A stretch of 64,000 bases of DNA from an uncultured Lachnospiraceae bacterium. GTDB lineage: Bacteria > Bacillota > Clostridia > Lachnospirales > Lachnospiraceae. This document shows positions 17,904 through 26,505 of this stretch, piece by piece. Numbering within the stretch: position 1 is the stretch's first letter; each line of letters opens with the position of its first letter. Location: contig CANPZI010000001.1 in assembly GCA_947588995.1 (NCBI GenBank), forward strand, positions 202,673-266,672. Direction: 5' to 3'. Made by a program: the position numbers and the translations under genes. A model generated the notes under the pieces. The model had not been told where the DNA came from, did not search any database, and worked only from the letters and a program-made list of their open reading frames with translations.

Positions 17904-19022
17904 TTATTTAATCATGATTTTATCAAAATAGGCTTGCCAGAGCCTGTTCACCCGCTCCGGCGCCAACTGTTCCTGGATCTGTGCCGCCGCTCTCCCCAGG
18001 GTGTCGGCATAGATCGGATCACCCAGCAGCCTGTCCATCGCCCGCTCCAGTGCCTCCCGATCGCCCGTGGGAATGATCAGCCCGTTCTCACCGTCGCGCA
18101 TCAGTTCCTCCGTGCCGCCGCTGGGCACATCCGTGGCGATCACCGGCAGCCCGATCGCCAGTGCCTCGATCAGCGCGTTGGATACCCCCTCGGAGTAGGA
18201 AGTCAAAAGAAACAGCGACGCGCGCTCAATCTGCGCCGCCACGTCGGGAATCATGCCCGGCAGAAACACCCGCTCCGCCATGCCCAGTTTTTCGATCAGT
18301 TCCTCCAGATATGGCCGCAGTTCCCCCTCGCCGTATATCGTCAGCGTATATTCCGGATATTTGTCACTTAAGACCGCAAACGCCCGTATCATCATCTCAT
18401 GGTTCTTGTTCCCGTCCAGCCGTCCCACGGCGACGACCCGTTTCTCGCGCTCCCCCTCATATCTGGGCCTGATAAAGGCAGGGTTTAAAGAGTTGGGGAG
18501 AATGACCGCCCGCCGCTGTATCTTCTTATTATGAAAAAAGCGGCGCGACCGCTCCGTCTGCAGGATAATGCCCGCGGCGCGGGGAAAGAGAAGATTCGCC
18601 AGCGCACGCATCAGTCTGCCCGGATATTCCTCTTTCGCCTCACCCACCACCGAGACGACGGCCCTCGTCCCCGTAAACATTGTTGTGACGACAGCCATGA
18701 AATTATTCTTGCCGACGCACGAGAGCACCAGATTCGGCGCTTCCGCCCGCCAGATACCGCGCAGCTTGCGCAGACGGCGGCAGAAATTCACGAGGCGGCT
18801 GCGGCTCAGTTCTCTCTCCGTCAGATCAGAGAGCACCCGTTTGACCCCCGGCGGCAGTTCATATTCTTTCTCTTGCGGATATTGGTACTGTGTGACCATC
18901 GTCACGCGGTACCCCTCCGACCGAAAAAAATCCGCCAGATTTACAAACACTCTCTCCGCTCCGCCCTTACTCAGAGAACCAATATAAAAAGCGATATGTT
19001 TAACACCCGTTTTCTTTTCCAT
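17904..19022 (-). CDS. GT4 family glycosyltransferase
   Basis: 372-residue GT-B enzyme. Seen: the acceptor loop LSKGGAERV at residues 17-25, the donor-domain start VVAVGRLDGNKNHEMM at about 200-215, and an EX7E element in SYSEGVSNALIEALAIG. Very close in type to the GT4 at 23540-24661, which also has the GGAERV loop. Both flanking gaps are unusually AT-rich compared with the gene itself. ATG at 19022 has only a distant GAAGGA 15 bases upstream; GTG at codon 7 is an alternative start. Transferred sugar unknown. Confidence 0.87.
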   Translation of the reverse strand: MEKKTGVKHIAFYIGSLSKGGAERVFVNLADFFRSEGYRVTMVTQYQYPQEKEYELPPGVKRVLSDLTERELSRSRLVNFCRRLRKLRGIWRAEAPNLVLSCVGKNNFMAVVTTMFTGTRAVVSVVGEAKEEYPGRLMRALANLLFPRAAGIILQTERSRRFFHNKKIQRRAVILPNSLNPAFIRPRYEGEREKRVVAVGRLDGNKNHEMMIRAFAVLSDKYPEYTLTIYGEGELRPYLEELIEKLGMAERVFLPGMIPDVAAQIERASLFLLTSYSEGVSNALIEALAIGLPVIATDVPSGGTEELMRDGENGLIIPTGDREALERAMDRLLGDPIYADTLGRAAAQIQEQLAPERVNRLWQAYFDKIMIK

Positions 19023-19065
19023 GCGTTTGAATCAAATCCTTCATATTTGTCCCAAAAAGCGGGGG

Positions 19066-19109
19066 ATTTTGCAATTTTAATTCATTTTTCCTGCAAATTC
19101 TTGCAAAAT
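19066..19109. repeat. 9-base inverted repeat in AT-rich gap
   Basis: ATTTTGCAA (19066-19074) and its exact complement TTGCAAAAT (19101-19109) are separated by 26 bases, between the second AsnB-like gene and the GT4 gene. It could be an operator pair or a weak RNA hairpin. Being AT-rich it may also be chance. Confidence 0.35.
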
Positions 19110-19148
19110 GAACTTTTTAATTAAATTTGATTTTATTTTTGATCTCTG

Positions 19149-19164
19149 AATTGTCTCGACAATT
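19149..19164. repeat. 16-base near-palindrome AATTGTC-TC-GACAATT
   Basis: Two 7-base arms with a 2-base centre in the same 221-base gap, about 130 bases before the GT4 start. The tight spacing suits a dimeric regulator site better than an RNA hairpin. No regulator gene is present in the window. Confidence 0.4.
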
Positions 19165-19243
19165 TCTCTCGTTTTCTGACCTCTTTTTTTCGGGAAAATC
19201 TTTTCTTTCTGGTGTTATTTTATTTTTTATCGTATTCCGCAGG

Positions 19244-21154
19244 TTATGCAATCGAATGCCGCGCGGTGTGCCAAGTCTCATACCACTGCTGGAAGACAAA
19301 GAACGACCATGCCAGCTTGGAGTAATTTGCTCCGGTTGCCGGACCGGCATCTCCCGTCTTCAGATAGCCGCCGATCATATCGGAGACATATTTTGCATCA
19401 AATATATTCTGCCGTGCCAGAAAATCATAACTGCTGTAATCTGTGAGTTGCTCCCGCAGCGGCCCGCGCAGCCACTTGTCCAGGGGAACGCCAAAACCAA
19501 CTTTGGGTCTGTCCAGCAGTTCCCGCGGAATATAATCATAGGCGATATCTTTCAGAATATGTTTTTTGTCGCCGTCTTTGTATTTGAAAGCGTGAGGAAT
19601 CCGATAAGAGAACTCCATGACATCTCTGTCCAGAATCGGGCATCTGGCTTCCAGAGAATATTTCATGGAGGCCCGATCTACCTTGCACAGAATATCGCCC
19701 GGCAGATAGGTGTCCATATCCAGCAGCATCCGTCTGATCTGCCAGTCCCGTACCCGGTAATCACTTTCGACCGGATAATGAACCGGAGAGAACGCCTCCT
19801 CCGCCTCTTCTCTGACCATAGCCCGCGCCATGGCCGGATAACTGCCCGCGCCGAACTGCGTCTTGCTTTCCCTCTCCCGGTTGCCGGCAATCACCCGCAC
19901 CTTAAAGGGCAGCCTGCTCTCTAGCCGCGCCCGCTTCAATCCCGGCATGCTGCACACGCCGTGCACCATCGCGCCCAGCAGATCCAGCCGCTGCGCCTGA
20001 TACACTTTCTCATAGATATTGTACCCGCAGAAGAACTCATCGCCGCCGTCGCCCGACAGAGCGACCGTCACGTGCTCCCTGGCCAGCCCTGAAACCATCA
20101 TCGTGGCAATCTGCGAACTGTCCGCAAACGGTTCATCGTAATACCGCGGAATGCTGTCCACCAGGTCAAACATATCCTGCTCGTCAATATAGAGTTCCGT
20201 GTGCTCCGTGCCCAGATAGTCCGCTACCGCTCTGGCGTACTTCGCCTCATTGTACTTTTCCTCATGAAACCCGATGGAAAAAGTCTTCACCGGGCTGTCG
20301 GAACACTCCTGCGCGATTGCCGTCACCAGCGAAGAATCATAGCCGCCGCTCAGGAACGTTCCCAGCGGCACGTCGGCGATCATGCGCGCCCTCACCGATT
20401 TTCGCAGCAGATCCTTCAGCGTCTCTTTCGCCTCCCGATAATCCGTGACCGGCTCAGCCTGCGCCTCATGATAGGCCCTCCTGACGCTCCAGTATTTCCA
20501 CTTTCTGATCCGCCCATGGGAAAAACGCAGCGCCGTTCCCGGCTCCAGCTTATACACATCGCTGTATATACTCTCCGGCGCATTGATGTACTGCTGAAAG
20601 AGGTATCGGGGCAGGATACGCGTATTGATCCGCGCCGCAAATCCCGGACACTGCATGATCGGCTTCAATTCCGAGGCAAAGACGAGGTTCTCCTCTTCAC
20701 ACCAGTAATAGAGCGGTTTCTTGCCGATCCGGTCACGGACGAGATAGACATCCTGTGTCTTTCTGTCATAGAGCGCAATGGCAAACATGCCGTTGAAACG
20801 CTCCACACAGCGGATTCCCCATTTTAAATAGGCGGCTATGATCACTTCCGTGTCGCAGTTCGACCGGAAAGGATAGTCCGCCAGTTCCTCCCGCAATTCC
20901 TGATAATTGTATATCTCACCGTTATAGACCACCGAAACGCTCCGGTCAGCCGAGTGCATCGGCTGATGCCCCAGAGCGGACAGATCCAGAATAGACAGCC
21001 GTCTCTGCGCCAGTCCTACCTGCCGACCGTCCGGCATCTCATAGATTTCCTCTCCGCTGTCGTCGGGACCGCGGTGATACATGGTATCATTCATCCGCTT
21101 CAGCTGTTCCGCCGTAAGATTCATCCTGCCGACATAGCCGCATATTCCGCACAT
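19244..21154 (-). CDS. asnB: Asparagine synthetase-family glutamine amidotransferase (second copy)
   Basis: 636-residue paralog of the protein at 14793-16682. It begins MCGICGYVG, with Cys2 as glutaminase nucleophile, has YNGEIYN at about 77-83, and a standard PP-loop FLSGGYDSS for ATP binding. ATG at 21154 is preferred over the frame start at 21166 because the mature protein must begin with cysteine after the initiator methionine, and GGAGGA precedes it. Two copies in one glycan locus are more than asparagine supply needs; amidation of uronic acids or another carboxyl on the polymer precursor is a plausible role. The gene is followed by a 221-base AT-rich gap. Confidence 0.9.
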   Translation of the reverse strand: MCGICGYVGRMNLTAEQLKRMNDTMYHRGPDDSGEEIYEMPDGRQVGLAQRRLSILDLSALGHQPMHSADRSVSVVYNGEIYNYQELREELADYPFRSNCDTEVIIAAYLKWGIRCVERFNGMFAIALYDRKTQDVYLVRDRIGKKPLYYWCEEENLVFASELKPIMQCPGFAARINTRILPRYLFQQYINAPESIYSDVYKLEPGTALRFSHGRIRKWKYWSVRRAYHEAQAEPVTDYREAKETLKDLLRKSVRARMIADVPLGTFLSGGYDSSLVTAIAQECSDSPVKTFSIGFHEEKYNEAKYARAVADYLGTEHTELYIDEQDMFDLVDSIPRYYDEPFADSSQIATMMVSGLAREHVTVALSGDGGDEFFCGYNIYEKVYQAQRLDLLGAMVHGVCSMPGLKRARLESRLPFKVRVIAGNRERESKTQFGAGSYPAMARAMVREEAEEAFSPVHYPVESDYRVRDWQIRRMLLDMDTYLPGDILCKVDRASMKYSLEARCPILDRDVMEFSYRIPHAFKYKDGDKKHILKDIAYDYIPRELLDRPKVGFGVPLDKWLRGPLREQLTDYSSYDFLARQNIFDAKYVSDMIGGYLKTGDAGPATGANYSKLAWSFFVFQQWYETWHTARHSIA

Positions 21155-21196
21155 ATCGTCCTCCATATCGCATGTTATTTATAATCGCGCGCAGAT

Positions 21197-21955
21197 TTAC
21201 CGCACATCCTTAGACAGAAAATAGTCCTTGTACTCTCCGAAATCCTTACACTCGTTATCTACGGATTCCACCAGTTCAATATACTTCTCCTGCAGCAGCG
21301 CCTTGTAATTGTTGAAGTTGTCATATCCCTTTTTACACCACGCAAAAGGATGCGTAAGAATCTGCACTTTGTCATAACTTGTGATATTTTTCTCATCAGG
21401 ATAACCATACCGCCAGATATGATTGGCGTCTGACATGTATTTGACTTTCAGCGCCGTATTCTCGTCAACCGCATCCGCAAAGGTAAAGAAATCATCCTGA
21501 TATGCGTTGAGAATGCCGTCCGGCTTGATATTCTCCCGCAGTACATCCTTAGAAGGCCTGTGTATGGAAAATTCCGTGATTTCAAACCCTAACATCTCGC
21601 TTAAGATATCGATCTCCATCTTAATCCGTCTGCGGATCTGTTCCATATCCGTCATGCCGTTCAAGGCAAAATGCAGACCGATATGCTGCCCCCGCTCATG
21701 CATGTCCTTGATCATATCCATGTTTCTTCTGGAAAGGATATTGTAAGAATTGTTGGTCCACTGAAAGAAGAAAGTGGATGTGAAATCCATGCTCTGCTCC
21801 ACCTTGGCCATCTGATAGGCCCGCTCCACGCTGTACTCCACGTCATGCCGCATGATGATAAAAGCGTCACGGTGCAGCGCATCGGCATAACCGCACTGCC
21901 GGCCCGTGGACTGTATGATTCGGATGATCTCCCGGTAATCGTCATATGAAAACAT
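21197..21955 (-). CDS. Polysaccharide deacetylase-like protein
   Basis: 252-residue protein resembling the NodB/polysaccharide deacetylase superfamily. Seen: IMRHDVEYSVERA at 34-46, which matches the RHDVD-type motif 1 of atypical deacetylases, RGQHIGLHF at 88-96 for motif 2 histidines, then SIHRPSK, DANHIWRYG and ILTHPFAW, each with a conserved histidine or arginine. It has no signal peptide and probably acts in the cytoplasm, perhaps on a nucleotide sugar or lipid-linked sugar. It is the first gene after the promoter candidate at 22027-22055. The exact reaction is unknown. Confidence 0.75.
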   Translation of the reverse strand: MFSYDDYREIIRIIQSTGRQCGYADALHRDAFIIMRHDVEYSVERAYQMAKVEQSMDFTSTFFFQWTNNSYNILSRRNMDMIKDMHERGQHIGLHFALNGMTDMEQIRRRIKMEIDILSEMLGFEITEFSIHRPSKDVLRENIKPDGILNAYQDDFFTFADAVDENTALKVKYMSDANHIWRYGYPDEKNITSYDKVQILTHPFAWCKKGYDNFNNYKALLQEKYIELVESVDNECKDFGEYKDYFLSKDVR

Positions 21956-22026
21956 GGTTTTTTCCCTCCGCCCGCGCTTGTTTTCTCCCGTTTTTCCCGC
22001 GCCCGCTTTCGCTCCTGTCTCACTCC

Positions 22027-22055
22027 AGTATACACTTTGAAAGCGGAAGCGACAA
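22027..22055 (-). promoter_or_regulatory. Candidate sigma-A promoter before the deacetylase-like gene
   Basis: Minus-strand TTGTCG (22055-22050), 17-base spacer, TATACT (22032-22027). It lies in a 116-base gap and gives a purine-rich leader of about 65 bases before ATG 21955. It could drive the deacetylase-like, AsnB, GT4 and SGNH genes. Confidence 0.6.
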
Positions 22056-22071
22056 GTTTATTCTGCTTCTT

Positions 22072-23535
22072 TTACTCCGGCATACGCCTCACGGAATGTT
22101 TGTGATAGTATTCCGCAACGCCAGCATTAACCCAGCTGTTCTCATCCTCATCGAGATAAAAACAGGTGAAATTGTCAATGAAATCCGGTACTTCCACAAC
22201 GACATCTTCCTCGGGACAGTTTTCCAGATAGTCATAGACCGCCACACACGCCTCATAATAACGCCGATAGGATCCGTTGTGTTCACACTCCGCCATCGTC
22301 ATCAGCGCCGATTCGGACAGCGCTTCCGGCGCAGACAGAAACGCCGCGAACAGAATCGTCACGAAGATCGCCCAGATACGCCTGTCCGCGCCCAAATCAG
22401 CCCACCGCGCCAGCAGACAGCCCGCAAATACGGCCAGATTGCCCAGCGAAATCACAAGAACGGTATCCAGAACAAAACAGCATCTGTTCGGCAATGTGAG
22501 CCCGTCATAGCCCAGCACCACCGGGAACACGGCCACATAGCCAATCCCGACGGCCAGAATGCTGACGATGCCATACGCTTTCAGATACGCGGCAAACCGT
22601 TTGGACAGATACATCCCCAGCAAGAGCATGGCCAGCAGAATCACGCCGAACATGGTATTTCTGACAAGGCGCTCTGTCTCTCCCCACACGCCTTTGATCG
22701 TCCACTTGACGACAGACAGCAGCTGCCAGCCCCCCCCCTGCGAGGTATAAGTATGCCGCGCATAATTGCCTGGCGCCGCCGCATTCAGAAGTGCTCCCAG
22801 AATACCCGATACGGTAACGGCGATATTGCCGGCCGATACTTCCCCGGACGCCAGATAAAAGCCGACCGTCAAAAGCAGGGCCGCATAGCAGGCCGTTCCA
22901 CTCACGATCAGCGAACCCCCTCCCGCCAAAAAGAGCAGTATGGCCGACAACACAAAGCATACGTTTCTGCCCCGCCCCGGGACACCGCCCCTATTTGACA
23001 GCAGGAGAGCCGCCAAGGCCAAAAGCGCCGTAGAAAACGGCAGACTATACGCCACAGCGCCAGAATACCAGAAAAAAATCTCCGCAAAGACCTGCGCGTC
23101 CAAAATGGCAAACAACAGCAGAGTATAGATCGTCAGCCGCAGACCGTACGCTCTGCCCTCTCTCCAGATCAACCCGGAAGCCGCCCACCACACGCCAAAG
23201 AGCGCGGCAAAGAACAGAAGCGCGTTGCAGACCATCACGACTTTCAGCTGCGGCAGGCCGAAATTGTTCAACGGCGAAAGAAACGCCTGCAGAAACATCG
23301 CGAAATAAGTTCCCTGCCAGTCCAAGTACAATTCCCGGGAATAGCGGAGAGACGCCGCCAGATAAGCGGGCAGCGAAGCATGAAAGGAACCCACGCGGAC
23401 GGCATGCGTGTAATCATCCCCGACAAGCACCGTACAGCGCGCACTGCTCACGACGACGCCGGCCATAAACAGGATCGCCGCCACATTGCCTGCCACGACT
23501 GCCGGTTCCACCCATTTTCGCCTATTTGGATTCAT
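22072..23535 (-). CDS. DUF6056-like polytopic membrane protein, possible GT-C transferase
   Basis: 487-residue membrane protein with about ten hydrophobic segments. An acidic pair follows the first segment (VGDDYTHA, about residue 40) and DWQGTYFAMFLQA comes next, matching the paralog at 8368-9930. Both also end with a similar tail containing NSWVNAGVAEYYHK here and NNWLNLAVAWYYHK there. The layout suits a GT-C enzyme taking sugar from polyprenyl phosphate on the outer membrane face. ATG at 23535 lies 4 bases after the upstream stop with AAGGG upstream; the frame start at 23559 would overlap the GT4 gene. Confidence 0.68.
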   Translation of the reverse strand: MNPNRRKWVEPAVVAGNVAAILFMAGVVVSSARCTVLVGDDYTHAVRVGSFHASLPAYLAASLRYSRELYLDWQGTYFAMFLQAFLSPLNNFGLPQLKVVMVCNALLFFAALFGVWWAASGLIWREGRAYGLRLTIYTLLLFAILDAQVFAEIFFWYSGAVAYSLPFSTALLALAALLLSNRGGVPGRGRNVCFVLSAILLFLAGGGSLIVSGTACYAALLLTVGFYLASGEVSAGNIAVTVSGILGALLNAAAPGNYARHTYTSQGGGWQLLSVVKWTIKGVWGETERLVRNTMFGVILLAMLLLGMYLSKRFAAYLKAYGIVSILAVGIGYVAVFPVVLGYDGLTLPNRCCFVLDTVLVISLGNLAVFAGCLLARWADLGADRRIWAIFVTILFAAFLSAPEALSESALMTMAECEHNGSYRRYYEACVAVYDYLENCPEEDVVVEVPDFIDNFTCFYLDEDENSWVNAGVAEYYHKHSVRRMPE

Positions 23536-23539
23536 CGCC

Positions 23540-24661
23540 TCATTTCCCTTTCTTCTCATACGCTCCGCACAGTTCCTCTATATAGTCACGCCACTGTGTA
23601 AAGACCGCCCGGCCGTTCGCCCGATCCGCAATCTTTCTCGCCGCGGTGCCAAGCCGCCGCGCCAGCGCCGGATCTTCGATCAGACGGTTAATCCCGTCCA
23701 CGAGCGCCTGCTCGTCCCTGATCGGAATCAGCAGGCCATCCACCCCGTCCGTCATGATCGTCCGCGGCCCGCCGCAGGGACAGTCCGTCGCGACGATCGG
23801 CAGCCCCAGAGCCATCGCCTCCATCAGCGCATTCGGAAGCCCTTCCCAATCGGAGGTAAAGGCAAAGAGAGCCGCGTCCGCCAAATCCTCCTCCAGATGA
23901 TCGCTGGCGCCCATCAGCCGGATATAATCTCCGGCTCCCAGTTCAGCGATTAGATTTTCCAGTATTTCTTTCGTACCGTCATGGGAATCCCCGCCATAAA
24001 TCTTCAGATCGTAGTCCGGATGCTTTGCGTGCACTCTCGCGAAAGCGCGCACCAGCATAGCCTGGTTCTTGAAATCCACCAGCCGGCCGGACTGCACCAC
24101 CGTCTTCGTCCTCCGCTCCGGTTCCGGGCGGCCGATATACTTCTCATGAATCGGATTCAGGATGATGCGGGAATTGTCCTGCAGCCTCGGCGCGAAGAAC
24201 GCCCTGGCGCCTTCCGTCTGAAAAACGCAGCCGTCGGCGCGCGGTAACAGAAGCGGAATCTGGATTTTGTCCGAGAGTTCCTCATAATGCCCCACCGGGT
24301 CGGTCCGCACGGAAATCAATACCGGCATCTCCATGAAGTAAGCCGCCAGCAGTCCTCTGTACAGCGCTTTCCTGGCAAAGGGAATCAGAATGTCCGGTTT
24401 CTCGTCTCTGAGAAAATCGCGCAGATATTTCACGCGGAGCAATACCTGCACGGGATGCGGCTTTCCGGCATCGCCCTCTCTCAGCCCCACATGCACCCGC
24501 CTGACACGCTCGTCCAGCGCGAACTCATCCCGGCCGTACCACTCCGTTGCGACCAGTACCTCGCAGCCTGCTTCCGCAAACTGACCCGCCAGATTGGTAA
24601 CGACGCGCTCCGCGCCGCCCTGTTCGAGACAGTTCAAATGAAATGCAATCTTACGTGCCAT
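23540..24661 (-). CDS. GT4 family glycosyltransferase
   Basis: 373-residue GT-B enzyme. Seen: LEQGGAERVVTNLAGQF at residues 12-28, a donor domain starting TVVQSGRLVDFKNQ near 188, and an EX7E motif in DWEGLPNALMEAMALG, followed by GLPIVATDCPCGGP. These features match family 4 enzymes such as EpsD/PglH-like glycosyltransferases. It lies between the Dlt-like cassette and the DUF6056-like protein, 23 bases after the MBOAT gene. The sugar is not predictable. Confidence 0.9.
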   Translation of the reverse strand: MARKIAFHLNCLEQGGAERVVTNLAGQFAEAGCEVLVATEWYGRDEFALDERVRRVHVGLREGDAGKPHPVQVLLRVKYLRDFLRDEKPDILIPFARKALYRGLLAAYFMEMPVLISVRTDPVGHYEELSDKIQIPLLLPRADGCVFQTEGARAFFAPRLQDNSRIILNPIHEKYIGRPEPERRTKTVVQSGRLVDFKNQAMLVRAFARVHAKHPDYDLKIYGGDSHDGTKEILENLIAELGAGDYIRLMGASDHLEEDLADAALFAFTSDWEGLPNALMEAMALGLPIVATDCPCGGPRTIMTDGVDGLLIPIRDEQALVDGINRLIEDPALARRLGTAARKIADRANGRAVFTQWRDYIEELCGAYEKKGK

Positions 24662-24684
24662 AAGCGCAACGCCTCCGTCAATCC

Positions 24685-26259
24685 TCAGAAACTCTGATAC
24701 ATGAATACCGCCGTGTCATAACCGCCCCCATAGATACCCGTAATTAACAGCGTCAGAACGACGCCGTAATAGCATACCCATCTGAGCAGGGCAGGCTTCG
24801 CCGCCAGATAAGTCCTGACATCCTCCCCTCGCTCCTCCAGCACGGAGACTGCCAGCCAGACAAGCAGCACGGCAGCAAGCAGAATAAAGTCATATCTGCT
24901 CAGCCCGTAAGCCGTAATCTCACTTGTCAGCAGGCGCAGCGGATGCAGCCGCGTGACAAAGGACAGATAGATCTCTCCCGCCTGCCTCAGGCTCTCACTG
25001 CGGATCAGCACGTCGGCCGCAAAGACAATCAGCCATGTCCGCGCCATACCCACCAAAGACCACAGTCTGCCCTCCCTGATATGCAGCTTCTCTTTCCAGA
25101 CCGCATACCGCGGCTCCAGCACCAGCGATACGCTCATGACGGCGCCGTAGTAGATGCCCCACAGCATATAAGCTGCGGTTCTGCCGTGCCATATCCCTGT
25201 AAAAAACCATACAGCCAGCGTTCCCAAAATCGGCACGACGTGTTTTCCGAAGCTGCTCCACCTCTTTTTACACGCCTTGCCAAGCCTGCGTCCCGGGCCG
25301 GACATCACGAAAGAAAACATCACGTAGTCCTTGAACCACGTCCCCAGCGTGATATGCCATCTGCGCCAGAACTCCGCCACCGACTTCGCAAAATAAGGCC
25401 GCTTGAAATTCTCAGGCAGCATGATGCCAAAGCTCTCGCTGACCCCCATCGCCATGTCAATATAACCCGAAAAATCCGCATAGAGCTGCAGCATGTACAG
25501 GACTGTGGCACACACAAAGATACTGCCCGGCACAGTGGAGGATTCGGCGCTGTAGACTCTGTCCACGAAGATACCAAGTCTGTCTGCAATCACCAGCTTC
25601 TTAAACGCACCCCACACAAATCGCTGTATACCGCGCAGCATTCTGTCATAATCAAAAATATGCGCACTGCAGAACTGCTCTTTCATCGGCGCATAGCGGT
25701 TGAACGGTCCCTGTGTGATTGAGGGAAAATACGCGAGAAACAACAGAAAGCACAGAGGATTCGTCTCCGCCTCACAGTTCTCTCTCCCCACATCTATGAT
25801 GTAGCCCATTGCGGTCAGCGTGTAGAAAGAGATCCCAAGCGGCATGACTACACGCTCCAGAAAAGCGGCATGTGATCCGGCCAGCCTCTCTGCATACGGC
25901 AGGGCAATAGCTGCATACTTATAAAATACAAGCATCCCGAGCAGGAGAAGAAAACTCAAAACCTGTATCCTCTTTCTTCTCCTCTGAAAGGCATCTCTGA
26001 CCGCCTTTTTGCTCTCCCTGTCCTGACACGCGCCAAGTGCCGTCCTCTCCTGCGCAAGCAGCCGTTTCAGATACAGCCCGCAGCCGTATGCCGTAAACGC
26101 CGCCAGCAGCAGACTGAGCGGAAAAGCGCGCAGGCCGGTCACATAGAAAAGCAGACTCACCGCCAGCAGCACATACCGCTGTGCTTTCCCCGTCACCAGA
26201 TAATAGAGCGAGAAAGCAATCGCCCACAATATCACAAAGGATAATGATATGAGCTGCAT
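24685..26259 (-). CDS. MBOAT-family O-acyltransferase (DltB/AlgI-like)
   Basis: 524-residue polytopic membrane acyltransferase. Seen: PLGISFYTLTAMGYIIDV at 140-157, FPSITQGPFNRY at 178-189, YADFSGYIDMAMG at 260-272, FWRRWHITLGTWF at 297-309 and the catalytic histidine His358 in GIWHGRTA. DltB-type proteins take an acyl or aminoacyl group from a carrier protein inside the cell and pass it across the membrane. Its start lies directly against the end of the carrier-protein gene (26260-26490), strongly suggesting that pairing. The end GGGYDTAVFMYQSF matches the family's C-terminus. Last gene of the Dlt-like cassette. Confidence 0.92.
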   Translation of the reverse strand: MQLISLSFVILWAIAFSLYYLVTGKAQRYVLLAVSLLFYVTGLRAFPLSLLLAAFTAYGCGLYLKRLLAQERTALGACQDRESKKAVRDAFQRRRKRIQVLSFLLLLGMLVFYKYAAIALPYAERLAGSHAAFLERVVMPLGISFYTLTAMGYIIDVGRENCEAETNPLCFLLFLAYFPSITQGPFNRYAPMKEQFCSAHIFDYDRMLRGIQRFVWGAFKKLVIADRLGIFVDRVYSAESSTVPGSIFVCATVLYMLQLYADFSGYIDMAMGVSESFGIMLPENFKRPYFAKSVAEFWRRWHITLGTWFKDYVMFSFVMSGPGRRLGKACKKRWSSFGKHVVPILGTLAVWFFTGIWHGRTAAYMLWGIYYGAVMSVSLVLEPRYAVWKEKLHIREGRLWSLVGMARTWLIVFAADVLIRSESLRQAGEIYLSFVTRLHPLRLLTSEITAYGLSRYDFILLAAVLLVWLAVSVLEERGEDVRTYLAAKPALLRWVCYYGVVLTLLITGIYGGGYDTAVFMYQSF

Positions 26260-26490
26260 CTACTCCTCCAACAGGCGCTTTACCAGCGCGATAATCGCTT
26301 CTTTGTTCTTAAAATTCTCCGCCACGACATATTTCGCATCGATCTCGATATCGAACTCATCCTCCAGATCGCCCACCACGTTAATCACGGTAAAGGAGTC
26401 GATCACACCGTCCTCCATCATACTGTCGCCGTCGTAGGTCAGCGCCTCCTCGCAGTGCTCTTTCAAAATTGCCAAAACTTTTTCTTCCAT
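26260..26490 (-). CDS. Acyl/aminoacyl carrier protein (DltC-like)
   Basis: 76-residue acidic carrier protein. Ser32 in EDGVIDSFTVI is the expected 4'-phosphopantetheine attachment site, in the same context as DltC. The charge and helical pattern (EEKVLAILKEHCEEAL, then DLEDEFDIEI) fit a four-helix carrier fold. It abuts the MBOAT gene, and an adenylation enzyme lies two genes upstream (28985-30490), so it probably carries the activated amino acid as a thioester. The DSF motif in place of DSL or DSM is a small deviation. A phosphopantetheinyl transferase is not in the window. Confidence 0.9.
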   Translation of the reverse strand: MEEKVLAILKEHCEEALTYDGDSMMEDGVIDSFTVINVVGDLEDEFDIEIDAKYVVAENFKNKEAIIALVKRLLEE

Positions 26491-26505
26491 CCATTTCCCC
26501 TCCGA

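Noticed and set aside
17904..19022. GT4 gene as a foreign insertion because of its AT-rich flanks
   Set aside because: The gene itself is as GC-rich as its neighbours and resembles the GT4 at 23540-24661. Only the flanks are unusual, so transfer is not shown.
14793..21154. The two AsnB genes as a recent tandem duplication or pseudogene
   Set aside because: Both are full length with intact active sites and are clearly diverged (different PP-loops and flanking sequence), so neither a recent duplication nor decay is supported.
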